NCBI RefSeq assembly: GCF_009796785.1
Contig: NZ_CP047026.1
Location: forward strand, 4,074,501-4,138,500
Source of the DNA: Polaribacter sp. L3A8
GTDB taxonomy: Bacteria; Bacteroidota; Bacteroidia; Flavobacteriales; Flavobacteriaceae
Reading direction: 5' to 3'
Length of the DNA: 64,000 bases
The notes under the pieces are model-generated. The model was not told where the DNA came from. It ran no database searches and saw only the letters and a program-made list of their open reading frames with translations. Below, piece after piece: positions 41,575-49,353 of the stretch. A program made the position numbers and the translations under genes. Position 1 is the stretch's first letter. Every line of letters begins with the position of its first letter.

Positions 41575-41603
41575 AAAAGGCTACTCATTTGAGTAGCCTT
41601 TTT
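41573..41603 (-). terminator. terminator of the OmpA-like gene
   Basis: AAGGCTACTCA-TTT-GAGTAGCCTT is flanked by an A-run and a T-run. It lies 19 bp after the stop at 41622 and directly upstream of the rlmD promoter. Confidence 0.85.
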
Positions 41604-41621
41604 ATAATTGTAAGATTCTGT

Positions 41622-42317
41622 TTAGTTTCCAGCTTCTTTTTTAGCTTCTTTAATCATTTGTTCGTTTGCTACAATAGCAAATTCTACACGTCTGTTTTTG
41701 CTTCTTCCTTCTGCAGTTTCATTCGTTGCAATAGGATCATTAACACCTAAACCTTTGGTTTCAATTCTTGCGTTTCCTAAACCTTTAGTTGTTAAATAGT
41801 CTTTTACAGAACTCGCTCTTTTTGCAGATAAAGTTTGGTTGTATTCTACTCTACCAGTGCTATCTGTATAACCATAAATAACAATATTAGTGTTCTCGTA
41901 ACTATTAAAAATAGGAACTAATTTTTCTAAATTTGCTTTTGCATCTGCAGATAAAGTTGCTTTATTTGTGTCAAATCTAACAGCGTTTTCACCTAAAGTT
42001 AACATAATTCCTTCACCAACCCTTTCTACTTCTGCACCAGGTAAAGCTTCTTCAATTTCTCTAGCTTGCTTGTCCATTTTATTACCGATAACTCCACCAG
42101 CAACACCACCAATTACACCACCTAAAACTGCTCCTAATTCAGAGTTTTTTCCGTTACCAACATTGTTACCAATTACAGCACCTAAAATTGCACCTGCAGC
42201 AGTACCAATACCAGCACCTTTTTGGGTGTTATTTGCATTTTTAACAGCTTCACAAGATGTTAGTGTACCAAAAGATATTAGTATTACTGCTAAGCTATAA
42301 ATTATTGTTTTTTTCAT
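41622..42317 (-). CDS. OmpA-family lipoprotein with glycine-zipper domain
   Basis: The protein has 231 residues from the ATG at 42317, where a lipoprotein signal begins (MKKTIIYSLAVILISFGTLT, lipobox LTSC). The upstream in-frame Met is rejected. Residues 35-90 form a glycine-zipper (GAGIGTAAGAILGAVIGNNV and later GGVIGGVAGGVIGNKMDKQA). The C-terminal OmpA peptidoglycan-binding domain has VIYGYTDSTGRVEYNQTLSA and GRSKNRRVEFAI. It is anchored in the outer membrane and contacts peptidoglycan. It lies 13 bp after a lipocalin-like lipoprotein gene. Confidence 0.9.
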   Translation of the reverse strand: MKKTIIYSLAVILISFGTLTSCEAVKNANNTQKGAGIGTAAGAILGAVIGNNVGNGKNSELGAVLGGVIGGVAGGVIGNKMDKQAREIEEALPGAEVERVGEGIMLTLGENAVRFDTNKATLSADAKANLEKLVPIFNSYENTNIVIYGYTDSTGRVEYNQTLSAKRASSVKDYLTTKGLGNARIETKGLGVNDPIATNETAEGRSKNRRVEFAIVANEQMIKEAKKEAGN

Positions 42318-42330
42318 CGTTTTTTTTTTA

Positions 42331-42810
42331 TTAATTAGTTTGTTGAAATGTATATGTAATGTTTTTTTCTTGTCCTGCAACGTTAATTTTGTCAACTAAA
42401 TCAAAACTTGTAGGAGTTAAATTTATCAATTTTAAAACAAAACCATTGTTAACTTTTTTTGCTTTGTAATCGTTAATAATTTTTAATACAAAGTTTCCTT
42501 CTTTATTAACATACCAAGTTATTGGAGAACTAAATTCTTTACAAGAAGTACTTGGGCTATTTAGTGCCATTTCTCCTTTATTGTTATTAGAAACAAAGTT
42601 CCAATTACTACCTATTAAACATTTAGAATCTGCTAAATTAAAAGAGGTTACTTTTAAATAATTTGATCCTGGGAAGTTTACATCAGTAATTGTGAAGTTT
42701 CCTTTTAAACTGCGTTCGGTTTTATTGTCTAATTTAGTATTGACTGTTGATGTAGATTTACACCCAATCATTGCTGTTAATAATAAGACAACACATAAAA
42801 TTTTTTTCAT
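42331..42810 (-). CDS. lipocalin-like lipoprotein
   Basis: This 159-residue protein has a lipoprotein signal (MKKILCVVLLLTAMIGC). The mature domain opens RSLKGNFTITDVNFPGSNYL with a G-N-F/W strand and contains two Cys (DSKCLIGSNW and PSTSCKEFSS), typical of the Bacteroidota lipocalin family next to OmpA-like genes. It is the first gene of an operon with the OmpA-like lipoprotein. Confidence 0.78.
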   Translation of the reverse strand: MKKILCVVLLLTAMIGCKSTSTVNTKLDNKTERSLKGNFTITDVNFPGSNYLKVTSFNLADSKCLIGSNWNFVSNNNKGEMALNSPSTSCKEFSSPITWYVNKEGNFVLKIINDYKAKKVNNGFVLKLINLTPTSFDLVDKINVAGQEKNITYTFQQTN

Positions 42811-43011
42811 AAATAATATAAATTAGTTTTTGTAAAGTTAAGAATACTTGTTGGCATTTTCTTTTTTAATATGCTATAGTTTTTTTGACACGTTTACTTG
42901 TAAATAGTCACTATTATTTTAAGTGAAATTTAATTAAAAACAATTACAGAAGAAAGATTTAGTAATTTCTGATACAAATAACATTTTCATGTAAAAAAAG
43001 AATCTAAATAA

Positions 43012-43045
43012 AAAGCGTTACTACTTTTTACAGTGGCAACGCTTT
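43012..43045 (-). terminator. terminator of the cytochrome c gene
   Basis: AAAGCGTT (43012-43019) and AACGCTTT (43038-43045) enclose further pairing (ACT with AGT). The minus transcript continues with a U-run. It lies about 22 bp after the stop at 43067. Apart from this hairpin, 42811-43066 shows only AT-rich spacer. Confidence 0.7.
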
Positions 43046-43066
43046 AAAGAATTTAGAGGCTATGTA

Positions 43067-43432
43067 TTATTTAATATTCATAATATATTCAGAAATGTCT
43101 TTTAAATCTTCAACTTTCATAGTTTTTGTAATACTAAGACTTGTCTGCATAATTGCTGTTTGTCCGGTATCTGTTTCTACAATAGGTTTCGCTTTTCCTT
43201 GTAAAAACAACACAATGCTTCCTTTTTTTGCTTTGTATTTAGCCGCAATGTCTTTTAAAGAAGGGCCTACAACTTTTACTTTTTCTTGATGACACGCACT
43301 ACATGTTTTACTGTTAAAAAGTTTTTTTCCATTTTCTAAAGAAGACTTTGTATGTGTAATTGTTTCTTTTTTTAAGGTAAAACTAGATAAGACAAAAAAG
43401 AGTGCTATAGGGCTTAATATAATTTTTTTCAT
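43067..43432 (-). CDS. small monoheme c-type cytochrome
   Basis: This 121-residue protein has a signal peptide (MKKIILSPIALFFVLSSFTL). One heme site, TCSACHQEKVKVVGPSLKDI, is near residue 42. The downstream part, AIMQTSLSITKTMKVEDLKD, may supply a Met ligand. It is probably a periplasmic electron carrier. It is monocistronic, with no oxidase genes nearby. Confidence 0.85.
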   Translation of the reverse strand: MKKIILSPIALFFVLSSFTLKKETITHTKSSLENGKKLFNSKTCSACHQEKVKVVGPSLKDIAAKYKAKKGSIVLFLQGKAKPIVETDTGQTAIMQTSLSITKTMKVEDLKDISEYIMNIK

Positions 43433-43516
43433 TGTAAGTTTAGATTAAAAATGATCGTAAAAATAATCCGATGTTTTTTCTTTTATTATGATAAAAGTCA
43501 CGTTAAAATATTTCAT

Positions 43517-43634
43517 TACTTTTGCTAAACTTCGGGGATGATTTCTTTCCCACGCTGAATTTTCAGTTTTCACTGAAAGGATAAAGGTAGAACAGGAATG
43601 GTTATTTAATTATAAACATTTAAAACGAAAAAAA
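43517..43634 (+). promoter_or_regulatory. rocD promoter box and structured 5' leader
   Basis: TACTTTTG (43517-43524) fits the -7 consensus, so the transcript should begin near 43531. The leader of about 100 nt is less AT-rich than nearby spacers. It can form GGG...CCC pairing around GATGATTTCTTT (43533-43551) and a stem TTTCAGT-TTTC-ACTGAAA (43561-43578), followed by GGATAAAGGTAGAACAGGAA. The 3' part is A-rich. It could be a regulatory leader or riboswitch, but I cannot name a class. Confidence 0.45.
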
Positions 43635-44876
43635 ATGACTGTTTTAGACAAACTTACTTCGAAAGAAGCAATCGAATTAGAAAACAAATATGGCGCACAC
43701 AACTATCATCCGCTTCCAGTGGTTTTAAGTAGAGGTGAAGGTGTATATGTTTGGGATGCAGAAGGAAAAAGATATTATGATTTTTTATCAGCATATTCTG
43801 CTGTAAATCAAGGGCACTGTCATCCTAAAATTGTAGATGCTATGGTAAATCAAGCAAAAACATTAACCTTAACTTCTAGAGCATTTTATAATGATGTGTT
43901 AGGAAAATATGAAAAATTTGCTACCGAACTTTTTGGTTTTGATAAACTTTTACCAATGAATACTGGTGCAGAAGCTGTAGAAACGGCTTTGAAAATTGCA
44001 AGAAAATGGGCGTATGAAATAAAAGGAATTAAAGAAAATAAAGCAGAAATAGTGGTTTGTGAAAATAATTTTCATGGAAGAACAACTACTATTATTTCTT
44101 TTTCTAATGACCCTGTGGCCAGAAAGAATTTTGGACCATATACAAAAGGGTTTATCAAAATTGAATATGATAATTTACAAGAATTACAAGAGGTTTTAGA
44201 AAGTAGTAATAATATTGCTGCATTTTTAGTAGAACCAATACAAGGAGAAGCTGGTGTTTATGTGCCTTCTGAAGGTTATTTAGCAGCTGCTAAAAAAATG
44301 TGTACAGATTATAACGTACTTTTTATTGCAGATGAGGTGCAAACAGGTATTGCAAGAACGGGTAAAATGTTAGCCGTAGATCATGAAAACGTACAACCAG
44401 ATATTTTAATTTTGGGTAAAGCGCTAAGTGGTGGAGCGTATCCTGTTTCTGCTGTTTTGGCAAATAACAACATTATGGATGTTATTCAACCAGGAAATCA
44501 TGGGTCTACATTTGGAGGAAACCCAATTGCTGCCGCTGTAGCAATTGCTGCTTTAGAAGTTGTTGCTGATGAAAAATTAGCAGAGAATGCAGAAACATTA
44601 GGGCAAATTTTTAGAACCGAATTAACTGCATTTGCAGAGGAAAACGATTTGGTAAAATCTGTAAGAGGTAAAGGGTTGCTAAATGCTGTTTTAATTAACG
44701 ATACAGAAGATAGTTCTACTGCTTGGGATATTTGTATGAAATTGCGTGATAACGGTTTATTAGCAAAACCTACGCATGGAAATATTATTCGTTTTGCACC
44801 ACCTTTGGTGATGAATAAAGAGCAGTTAATGGATTGTATTGCTATTATTAAAAATACAATTTCTGAATTTAAATAA
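43635..44876 (+). CDS. rocD: ornithine--oxo-acid transaminase
   Basis: This 413-residue class III aminotransferase converts ornithine and 2-oxoglutarate to glutamate semialdehyde and glutamate. Motifs are [54 protein letters not shown], the PLP Asp in [14 protein letters not shown], and the PLP Lys in [20 protein letters not shown]. Length and order are normal for RocD. It is monocistronic, with a leader of about 100 nt and a strong terminator downstream. Confidence 0.94.
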   Translation: MTVLDKLTSKEAIELENKYGAHNYHPLPVVLSRGEGVYVWDAEGKRYYDFLSAYSAVNQGHCHPKIVDAMVNQAKTLTLTSRAFYNDVLGKYEKFATELFGFDKLLPMNTGAEAVETALKIARKWAYEIKGIKENKAEIVVCENNFHGRTTTIISFSNDPVARKNFGPYTKGFIKIEYDNLQELQEVLESSNNIAAFLVEPIQGEAGVYVPSEGYLAAAKKMCTDYNVLFIADEVQTGIARTGKMLAVDHENVQPDILILGKALSGGAYPVSAVLANNNIMDVIQPGNHGSTFGGNPIAAAVAIAALEVVADEKLAENAETLGQIFRTELTAFAEENDLVKSVRGKGLLNAVLINDTEDSSTAWDICMKLRDNGLLAKPTHGNIIRFAPPLVMNKEQLMDCIAIIKNTISEFK

Positions 44877-44936
44877 GTAAGTAAACCAATGCTTGTTGTT
44901 TCTGCGGATGTAAAAAGAACAAGTTGATAAATATTT

Positions 44937-44988
44937 AGCCACGAATGCACAAAATTATAATTGTGAATTCGTGGCTTCTTTTTTTTGT
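44937..44988 (+). terminator. terminator of rocD
   Basis: AGCCACGAAT (44937-44946) and ATTCGTGGCT (44967-44976) are extended by CACAA/TTGTG and followed by a run of T. It lies about 60 bp after the rocD stop. Confidence 0.85.
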
Positions 44989-45024
44989 TTATTTTTGAAC
45001 AGACTAAACCATATAACTTAAATT

Positions 45025-45465
45025 ATGATAAACAATCCTATTACACAATTAGAGCAATTAACAATAACGAGTGCTGCTAAAAGCTTTTTAAAAGAAACCG
45101 CTAAATGGGCTAAGTTTTTATCAATTATGGGGTTTATATTAATTGGGTTAATGTTGGTTTTTGCCATTTTTTCGACTACTATTTTTGAATTAGCAGCTCA
45201 AATGCAACCAAACATACCAAAAGGGTTAGGGGCAACCATGACTGCAACTTACTTGGTTTTATCTGTTGTTTACTTTTTTCCGGTGTATTATTTACTACAA
45301 TTTTCTATGAAGATGAAAAAAGCATTGGCAACTAAAAGTGATGAAACTTTAACAAAATCTTTCGAAATGCTAAAATCGCATTATAAATTTATTGGAGTCT
45401 TTACAATTATAACCTTATCCTTATATGCTTTATTATTTGTTGCTGCTGCTTTTGGAGCTCTTTAA
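45025..45465 (+). CDS. DUF5362-family membrane protein
   Basis: This 146-residue protein has three hydrophobic helices (FLSIMGFILIGLMLVFAIFS, then LVLSVVYFFPVYYLLQFSMK and VFTIITLSLYALLFVAAAFG). A cytosolic-looking N terminus carries SAAKSFLKETAKWAKF. This matches DUF5362 of Bacteroidota. Function unknown. It is monocistronic. Confidence 0.72.
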   Translation: MINNPITQLEQLTITSAAKSFLKETAKWAKFLSIMGFILIGLMLVFAIFSTTIFELAAQMQPNIPKGLGATMTATYLVLSVVYFFPVYYLLQFSMKMKKALATKSDETLTKSFEMLKSHYKFIGVFTIITLSLYALLFVAAAFGAL

Positions 45466-45483
45466 TAAGTAAATTTAGTTCAT

Positions 45484-45515
45484 AAAAAAAGGGAAGCATA
45501 TACTTCCCTTTTTTT
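45484..45515. terminator. bidirectional terminator
   Basis: GGGAAG (45491-45496) and CTTCCC (45503-45508) are flanked by seven A and seven T. It lies between the convergent DUF5362 and AsmA-like genes and can serve both. Confidence 0.85.
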
Positions 45516-45535
45516 ATGAACTAAAATATGTAAAA

Positions 45536-48163
45536 TTATTCTTCTTTTTTTGTAGTTTTCTTCTTTCCAAAAAGGCCACCTAAAACATCTTTTACTTTAT
45601 CAGTAACTTTGTCTTTTACATCTTCTTGTTTGGTAGAGTCTTTTTTAGTATCAATACCAATTAAGTCTTTTAGTTTGTCTTTTCCTTGATTTAACAAAGC
45701 GTTTTTTTGTTTTTCTACCAAGTCTTTTACCAAGTTTGCTGTTGCATCTTTAATGTTTGATGAAAAATTAGGACTTCCAAAACTACCTGTTAAGGTTCCT
45801 TTTACCGGAACACTTTTAATGCTAGCAGCATCTTTAGCAGTTAATTTTGCTATTAAATTGGTTACATCAGCACCTAAGTATTTTACAGGAATATCAAAAA
45901 CAATATCGTAATTCATTGTTTGATCAAAACCATGTTTTCCGGATACTTGCATGCCAATATCTTGGTAATTAAGTTTAATAGGTTTTACCGTTACTTGTCC
46001 GTCTTTAAAAGAAAACAACCCTGTGGCTTCATGTAAATTTAATTTGCTAATGTCTAAAAAGCTTACTTTGTCACTTAATGTGGTTAACATTTTAGAATTA
46101 CTCACCTTTAATTTTGTATCTAATAATTGACCTAATAAATCACCCGAAATGGTTTTTAAATTAGGTGTCATATCTTCATTTAAGTTCCCAGAAATGGTAA
46201 TGGTAGAGTTCATTTTACCTTCAATCGTTTTAGCTATCGGAGCAATCGATTTTAACATATCTAACGCTCCAAAAGATTCACCAATATTTAATTTAGAAAG
46301 GTTTAAATCCATTTTAAAACTAGCCGTTTTTCCTTTTGTAGAAACATTTCCATTCATAGCAATGTTTCCTCCAAATATATCAGATTTAAGATTTTTTAAA
46401 TCCACAGTTTCATTATGAATGTAAAGATCACCAGAAACATTGGTTAAGTTTATATTGTCATAAGCTACTTTTTTAGCATTTGCTGTAAACTTTACATCTA
46501 AAAATGCAGGGATTTTTAAAGTAGAGGTAGAAGTAGCGGTTGTTGTTTCTTTTGTTTCCGTAGATTCATCTGCAGCAATAAAATCGGCTACTTTAAGGTT
46601 GTTAGAGTTTAAAAGAAAGTTTCCTTTTAAAACTTCATCCTTAAAGATAAAACCATAGAAATTATCTAAATTTCCATTTATCGATAAATCTGATGTTCCT
46701 GTTTTTGCTTCAAATTCATTTAGTTTAATAGCGTTGGTGTTAAAAGTAACCTTGGCTTTGTTAATAAAAAAAGTATTTGCAACATCTGTACCTTCATATT
46801 TAAAACCACTAACGGTAACTTCTCCAGCATTTTTAATATTTTGGTAGTTGGCTTTCTCAACAGAATTCATATCAAAATTGGTTGTAATGTCTGCCTTTAA
46901 AACACCTGCTAATGCTTGTTTTACAGGAGCAGGATATACTTTACCAATATTAGCTAAATTAATAGTTCCTTTAGCTGCTATATTAATTCTTGGGTTGGTA
47001 GTAATATTACGAACGTTTCCGTTGGTAGAAAAAACATCTTCATCAATTTTAAAATTGAATTGATCAATACTTACGTAGGTATCTTTAATAAGGCCTGTTT
47101 TGTTTACAATTTTAGTGTCTATGTTTATATTAGTTACAGATTTTGGTAAATCAGCATATTTAAACAAAGCATTTTTAGAAATGATTGCGATATCAAAAGC
47201 AGGAATTGTGTTGTCTGACAAAGTTCCTTTTACAAAACCATTTACTTCAAAATTACCCTCCGTTTTAATCGATTCTAAATTACCTGCATATTGTTTAGGT
47301 AACAACGCCAAAGCATTTTTAAAAGAAGACGTTGGTGTTTTAAAATTAAGATCATATACTTGATTGTTACCAACTAGTTGAATAAAACCATCAAACTCTA
47401 AAGGCAACTGATTAATGTACCCTGTATTTTCTTTAAAGGTGTACTTACTGTTCTTTAGGTCGATGCCAAGAACGGCGTCTAAAGAAATTTTAACTTTACT
47501 TAGGTAGTTTGTGTTATCTAAATCGAAAGAAACAAAACCAGTTGTTTTGGTGTCTAAATTAAAAACATCTTCTGCAAAATTTCCTACACCAGTATGGTAA
47601 ATACTATCAATACTTAATTTAGTATTGGTGCTTCTATCAAGATAATTAAAATTGATGTCTTCTAGTTCATACCCATCAATATTTAAAGAAAAAGAACTCT
47701 CGTCACTAGAAGTAGTGGTTTCTTTTGTGGTTTTAGCAATATCAAAATTACCATTTCCTTCCTTGTCAAAAATGATATTGATGTCTCCTTCTTTAGTAGT
47801 AATGTTTTTAATAGCAAGTGTTTCATCAGACTTTTTAAAAAGTTCTGTAATATTTAAAGCTAAACTTAATTCTTTAGCATTAAATAGAGTGTCGCCCACA
47901 AAAGGTTCTTTATTAGCCACTGCCAAATCATTAACCGTTAAGTTTAAAGAAGGAAAGTTTTTAAGAAGACTTAAGTTTGCTTCTTTAAAAGTTACTGTAG
48001 CATTTATGTTGTTATTAATGGTATTTGTAACCATTACAACAATTTTATCTTTAAATATAATAGGAATTGAAATTACGGCTATTACAAGCAGTAATACAAC
48101 AATAGAAACCCATTTTAGAATTTTTTTACCTATTGATTTTTTTGTTTTTTCTGTATTTGCCAT
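45536..48163 (-). CDS. AsmA-like protein (TamB/AsmA superfamily)
   Basis: The protein has 875 residues from the ATG at 48163. The preceding in-frame TTG is not used. A single N-terminal membrane anchor (ILKWVSIVVLLLVIAVISIP) is followed by the AsmA opening INATVTFKEANLSLLKNFPS and LNLTVNDLAVANK. A long beta-rich periplasmic body leads to a C-terminal AsmA_2 region (EGKMNSTITISGNLNEDMTP and FSFKDGQVTVKPIKLNYQDI) and a lysine-rich tail. The family forms beta-groove bridges for phospholipid transport to the outer membrane, so that role is likely but inferred. Confidence 0.88.
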   Translation of the reverse strand: MANTEKTKKSIGKKILKWVSIVVLLLVIAVISIPIIFKDKIVVMVTNTINNNINATVTFKEANLSLLKNFPSLNLTVNDLAVANKEPFVGDTLFNAKELSLALNITELFKKSDETLAIKNITTKEGDINIIFDKEGNGNFDIAKTTKETTTSSDESSFSLNIDGYELEDINFNYLDRSTNTKLSIDSIYHTGVGNFAEDVFNLDTKTTGFVSFDLDNTNYLSKVKISLDAVLGIDLKNSKYTFKENTGYINQLPLEFDGFIQLVGNNQVYDLNFKTPTSSFKNALALLPKQYAGNLESIKTEGNFEVNGFVKGTLSDNTIPAFDIAIISKNALFKYADLPKSVTNINIDTKIVNKTGLIKDTYVSIDQFNFKIDEDVFSTNGNVRNITTNPRINIAAKGTINLANIGKVYPAPVKQALAGVLKADITTNFDMNSVEKANYQNIKNAGEVTVSGFKYEGTDVANTFFINKAKVTFNTNAIKLNEFEAKTGTSDLSINGNLDNFYGFIFKDEVLKGNFLLNSNNLKVADFIAADESTETKETTTATSTSTLKIPAFLDVKFTANAKKVAYDNINLTNVSGDLYIHNETVDLKNLKSDIFGGNIAMNGNVSTKGKTASFKMDLNLSKLNIGESFGALDMLKSIAPIAKTIEGKMNSTITISGNLNEDMTPNLKTISGDLLGQLLDTKLKVSNSKMLTTLSDKVSFLDISKLNLHEATGLFSFKDGQVTVKPIKLNYQDIGMQVSGKHGFDQTMNYDIVFDIPVKYLGADVTNLIAKLTAKDAASIKSVPVKGTLTGSFGSPNFSSNIKDATANLVKDLVEKQKNALLNQGKDKLKDLIGIDTKKDSTKQEDVKDKVTDKVKDVLGGLFGKKKTTKKEE

Positions 48164-48254
48164 TTTTTCTACTTGATTAATTGTCAACTGCAAAAATACA
48201 ATTTAGACACATAGTTTTATGTTTATAGAACGTTAAATGTATCAGAATCGTACA

Positions 48255-48293
48255 TAAAAAAATACTGTAACTCTTGGTAAGAATTACAGTATT
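48255..48293 (-). terminator. terminator of the DUF4190/DUF2752 operon
   Basis: AATACTGTAA (48261-48270) and TTACAGTATT (48284-48293) form a 10-bp stem. The minus transcript then runs into U residues from the A-run at 48256-48262. It lies about 20 bp after the stop at 48314. Confidence 0.8.
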
Positions 48294-48313
48294 TATTATT
48301 TTTTTCAGGTAAT

Positions 48314-48646
48314 TTATTGCCCAAAGACTTCGTTTACTCTTTGTTCTAACAAAGCAGGGTCTTGTAAAGCATCTAAACCAATTTTATAAAAAACCCATAC
48401 AATTACTAAAATAAAAAGAGTGTTTAAGATAATGCCAATAATACCGGTTATTTTACCAGCTGTTGCGTTTCCTACACTGTTGTATTCTTCTGGGTTTTGT
48501 TTGTATTTAACAGTAGCTTTATGTCCTAAAATAAAGGCGATAATTCCTAAAGGTAAACCAATAATTCCGTAACAAATACAAGTTACTAAAGATAAAATAC
48601 CAAGTACTAAAGACGTGGTTGCGTTGGGTAAGTTTTGTTTTTCCAT
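48314..48646 (-). CDS. small DUF4190/CCC-motif membrane protein
   Basis: This 110-residue protein has two transmembrane helices. SLVLGILSLVTCICYGIIGL followed by PLGIIAFILGHKATVKYKQN is the hallmark of the DUF4190/CCC-motif family. The second helix is ITGIIGIILNTLFILVIVWV. It lies 9 bp downstream of the DUF2752 gene and is transcribed with it. Confidence 0.8.
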   Translation of the reverse strand: MEKQNLPNATTSLVLGILSLVTCICYGIIGLPLGIIAFILGHKATVKYKQNPEEYNSVGNATAGKITGIIGIILNTLFILVIVWVFYKIGLDALQDPALLEQRVNEVFGQ

Positions 48647-48655
48647 TTTGTTTTT

Positions 48656-48955
48656 TTAAAGTGTAAATATAGGTTTCATTTTAATACCATAACTAATTAT
48701 AATAATTAGAAGGTTTATAATAGCGAATGAAATAATTATTTTTTTACTGTTTTTAAATTTTTTTCTATAGTTGATCAATAAAAAGAGCGCAAATAAAACC
48801 AATGTATAAATAGCAGGATACATTTTAAAAGCATCTGTAAACTCACCTTTTATAAGTAACACAAATGCTCTTTGTATTCCGCAACCTAAACAATCTATCC
48901 CAAAGAGCGATTTATTTAGGCAAGGCAGTAAATAATCATTTGTAGTTAAAAACAT
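48656..48955 (-). CDS. DUF2752-family membrane protein
   Basis: This 99-residue protein carries the DUF2752 signature CLNKSLFGIDCLGCGIQRAF with CxGCGxxRA, followed by two hydrophobic helices. DUF2752 genes are commonly next to the DUF4190/CCC-motif gene in Bacteroidota, as here. Its start lies 5 bp from the stop of the upstream YbaB gene. Function unknown. Confidence 0.85.
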   Translation of the reverse strand: MFLTTNDYLLPCLNKSLFGIDCLGCGIQRAFVLLIKGEFTDAFKMYPAIYTLVLFALFLLINYRKKFKNSKKIIISFAIINLLIIIISYGIKMKPIFTL

Positions 48956-48960
48956 AGTTT

Positions 48961-49284
48961 TTATTTAAACATATCCATACCAGGAATGTTTGGCATACCG
49001 CTTTTTGCAGCAACAGCCATTTCTGCTTCGTTAATTTTGGTTGCTTTTTCAATCGCTTTATTTAAAGCAATAATTAAGTAGTCTTCTAATTCTTCTGCAT
49101 CAGAAAGCAAAGCATTATCAATAGAAATAGATTTTATTTCTCTGTTGGCAGTTAAGGTAATTTTTAGTTTTCCGTCTGCAGCAACTTCATCGACTAAAAC
49201 ATTGTTTAATCTTATTTTTGTTTCTTCTACTTTTTGCTGTGTTTCTTTTAGCTTATTCATCATTCCAGATAGGTCTCCAAACAT
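48961..49284 (-). CDS. YbaB/EbfC-family nucleoid-associated protein
   Basis: This 107-residue protein has a helical N terminus ([20 protein letters not shown]) and a strand region [20 protein letters not shown] followed by [20 protein letters not shown]. This is the standard YbaB fold, which dimerises and binds DNA. It usually neighbours recR/dnaX in proteobacteria. Here it heads an operon with DUF2752 and DUF4190 genes, divergent from the S9 peptidase. Confidence 0.9.
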   Translation of the reverse strand: MFGDLSGMMNKLKETQQKVEETKIRLNNVLVDEVAADGKLKITLTANREIKSISIDNALLSDAEELEDYLIIALNKAIEKATKINEAEMAVAAKSGMPNIPGMDMFK

Positions 49285-49353
49285 TGTTTTTCTTGATTAT
49301 AATTTAGTTGGCTACAAATTTAGTATTTTTATAAGAATTTAAATCTCCCAAAA

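Noticed and set aside
42318..42395. Earlier start for the OmpA-like lipoprotein
   Set aside because: The lipoprotein signal begins at 42317. The upstream segment is lysine-rich and occupies the 13-bp gap and the end of the preceding gene.
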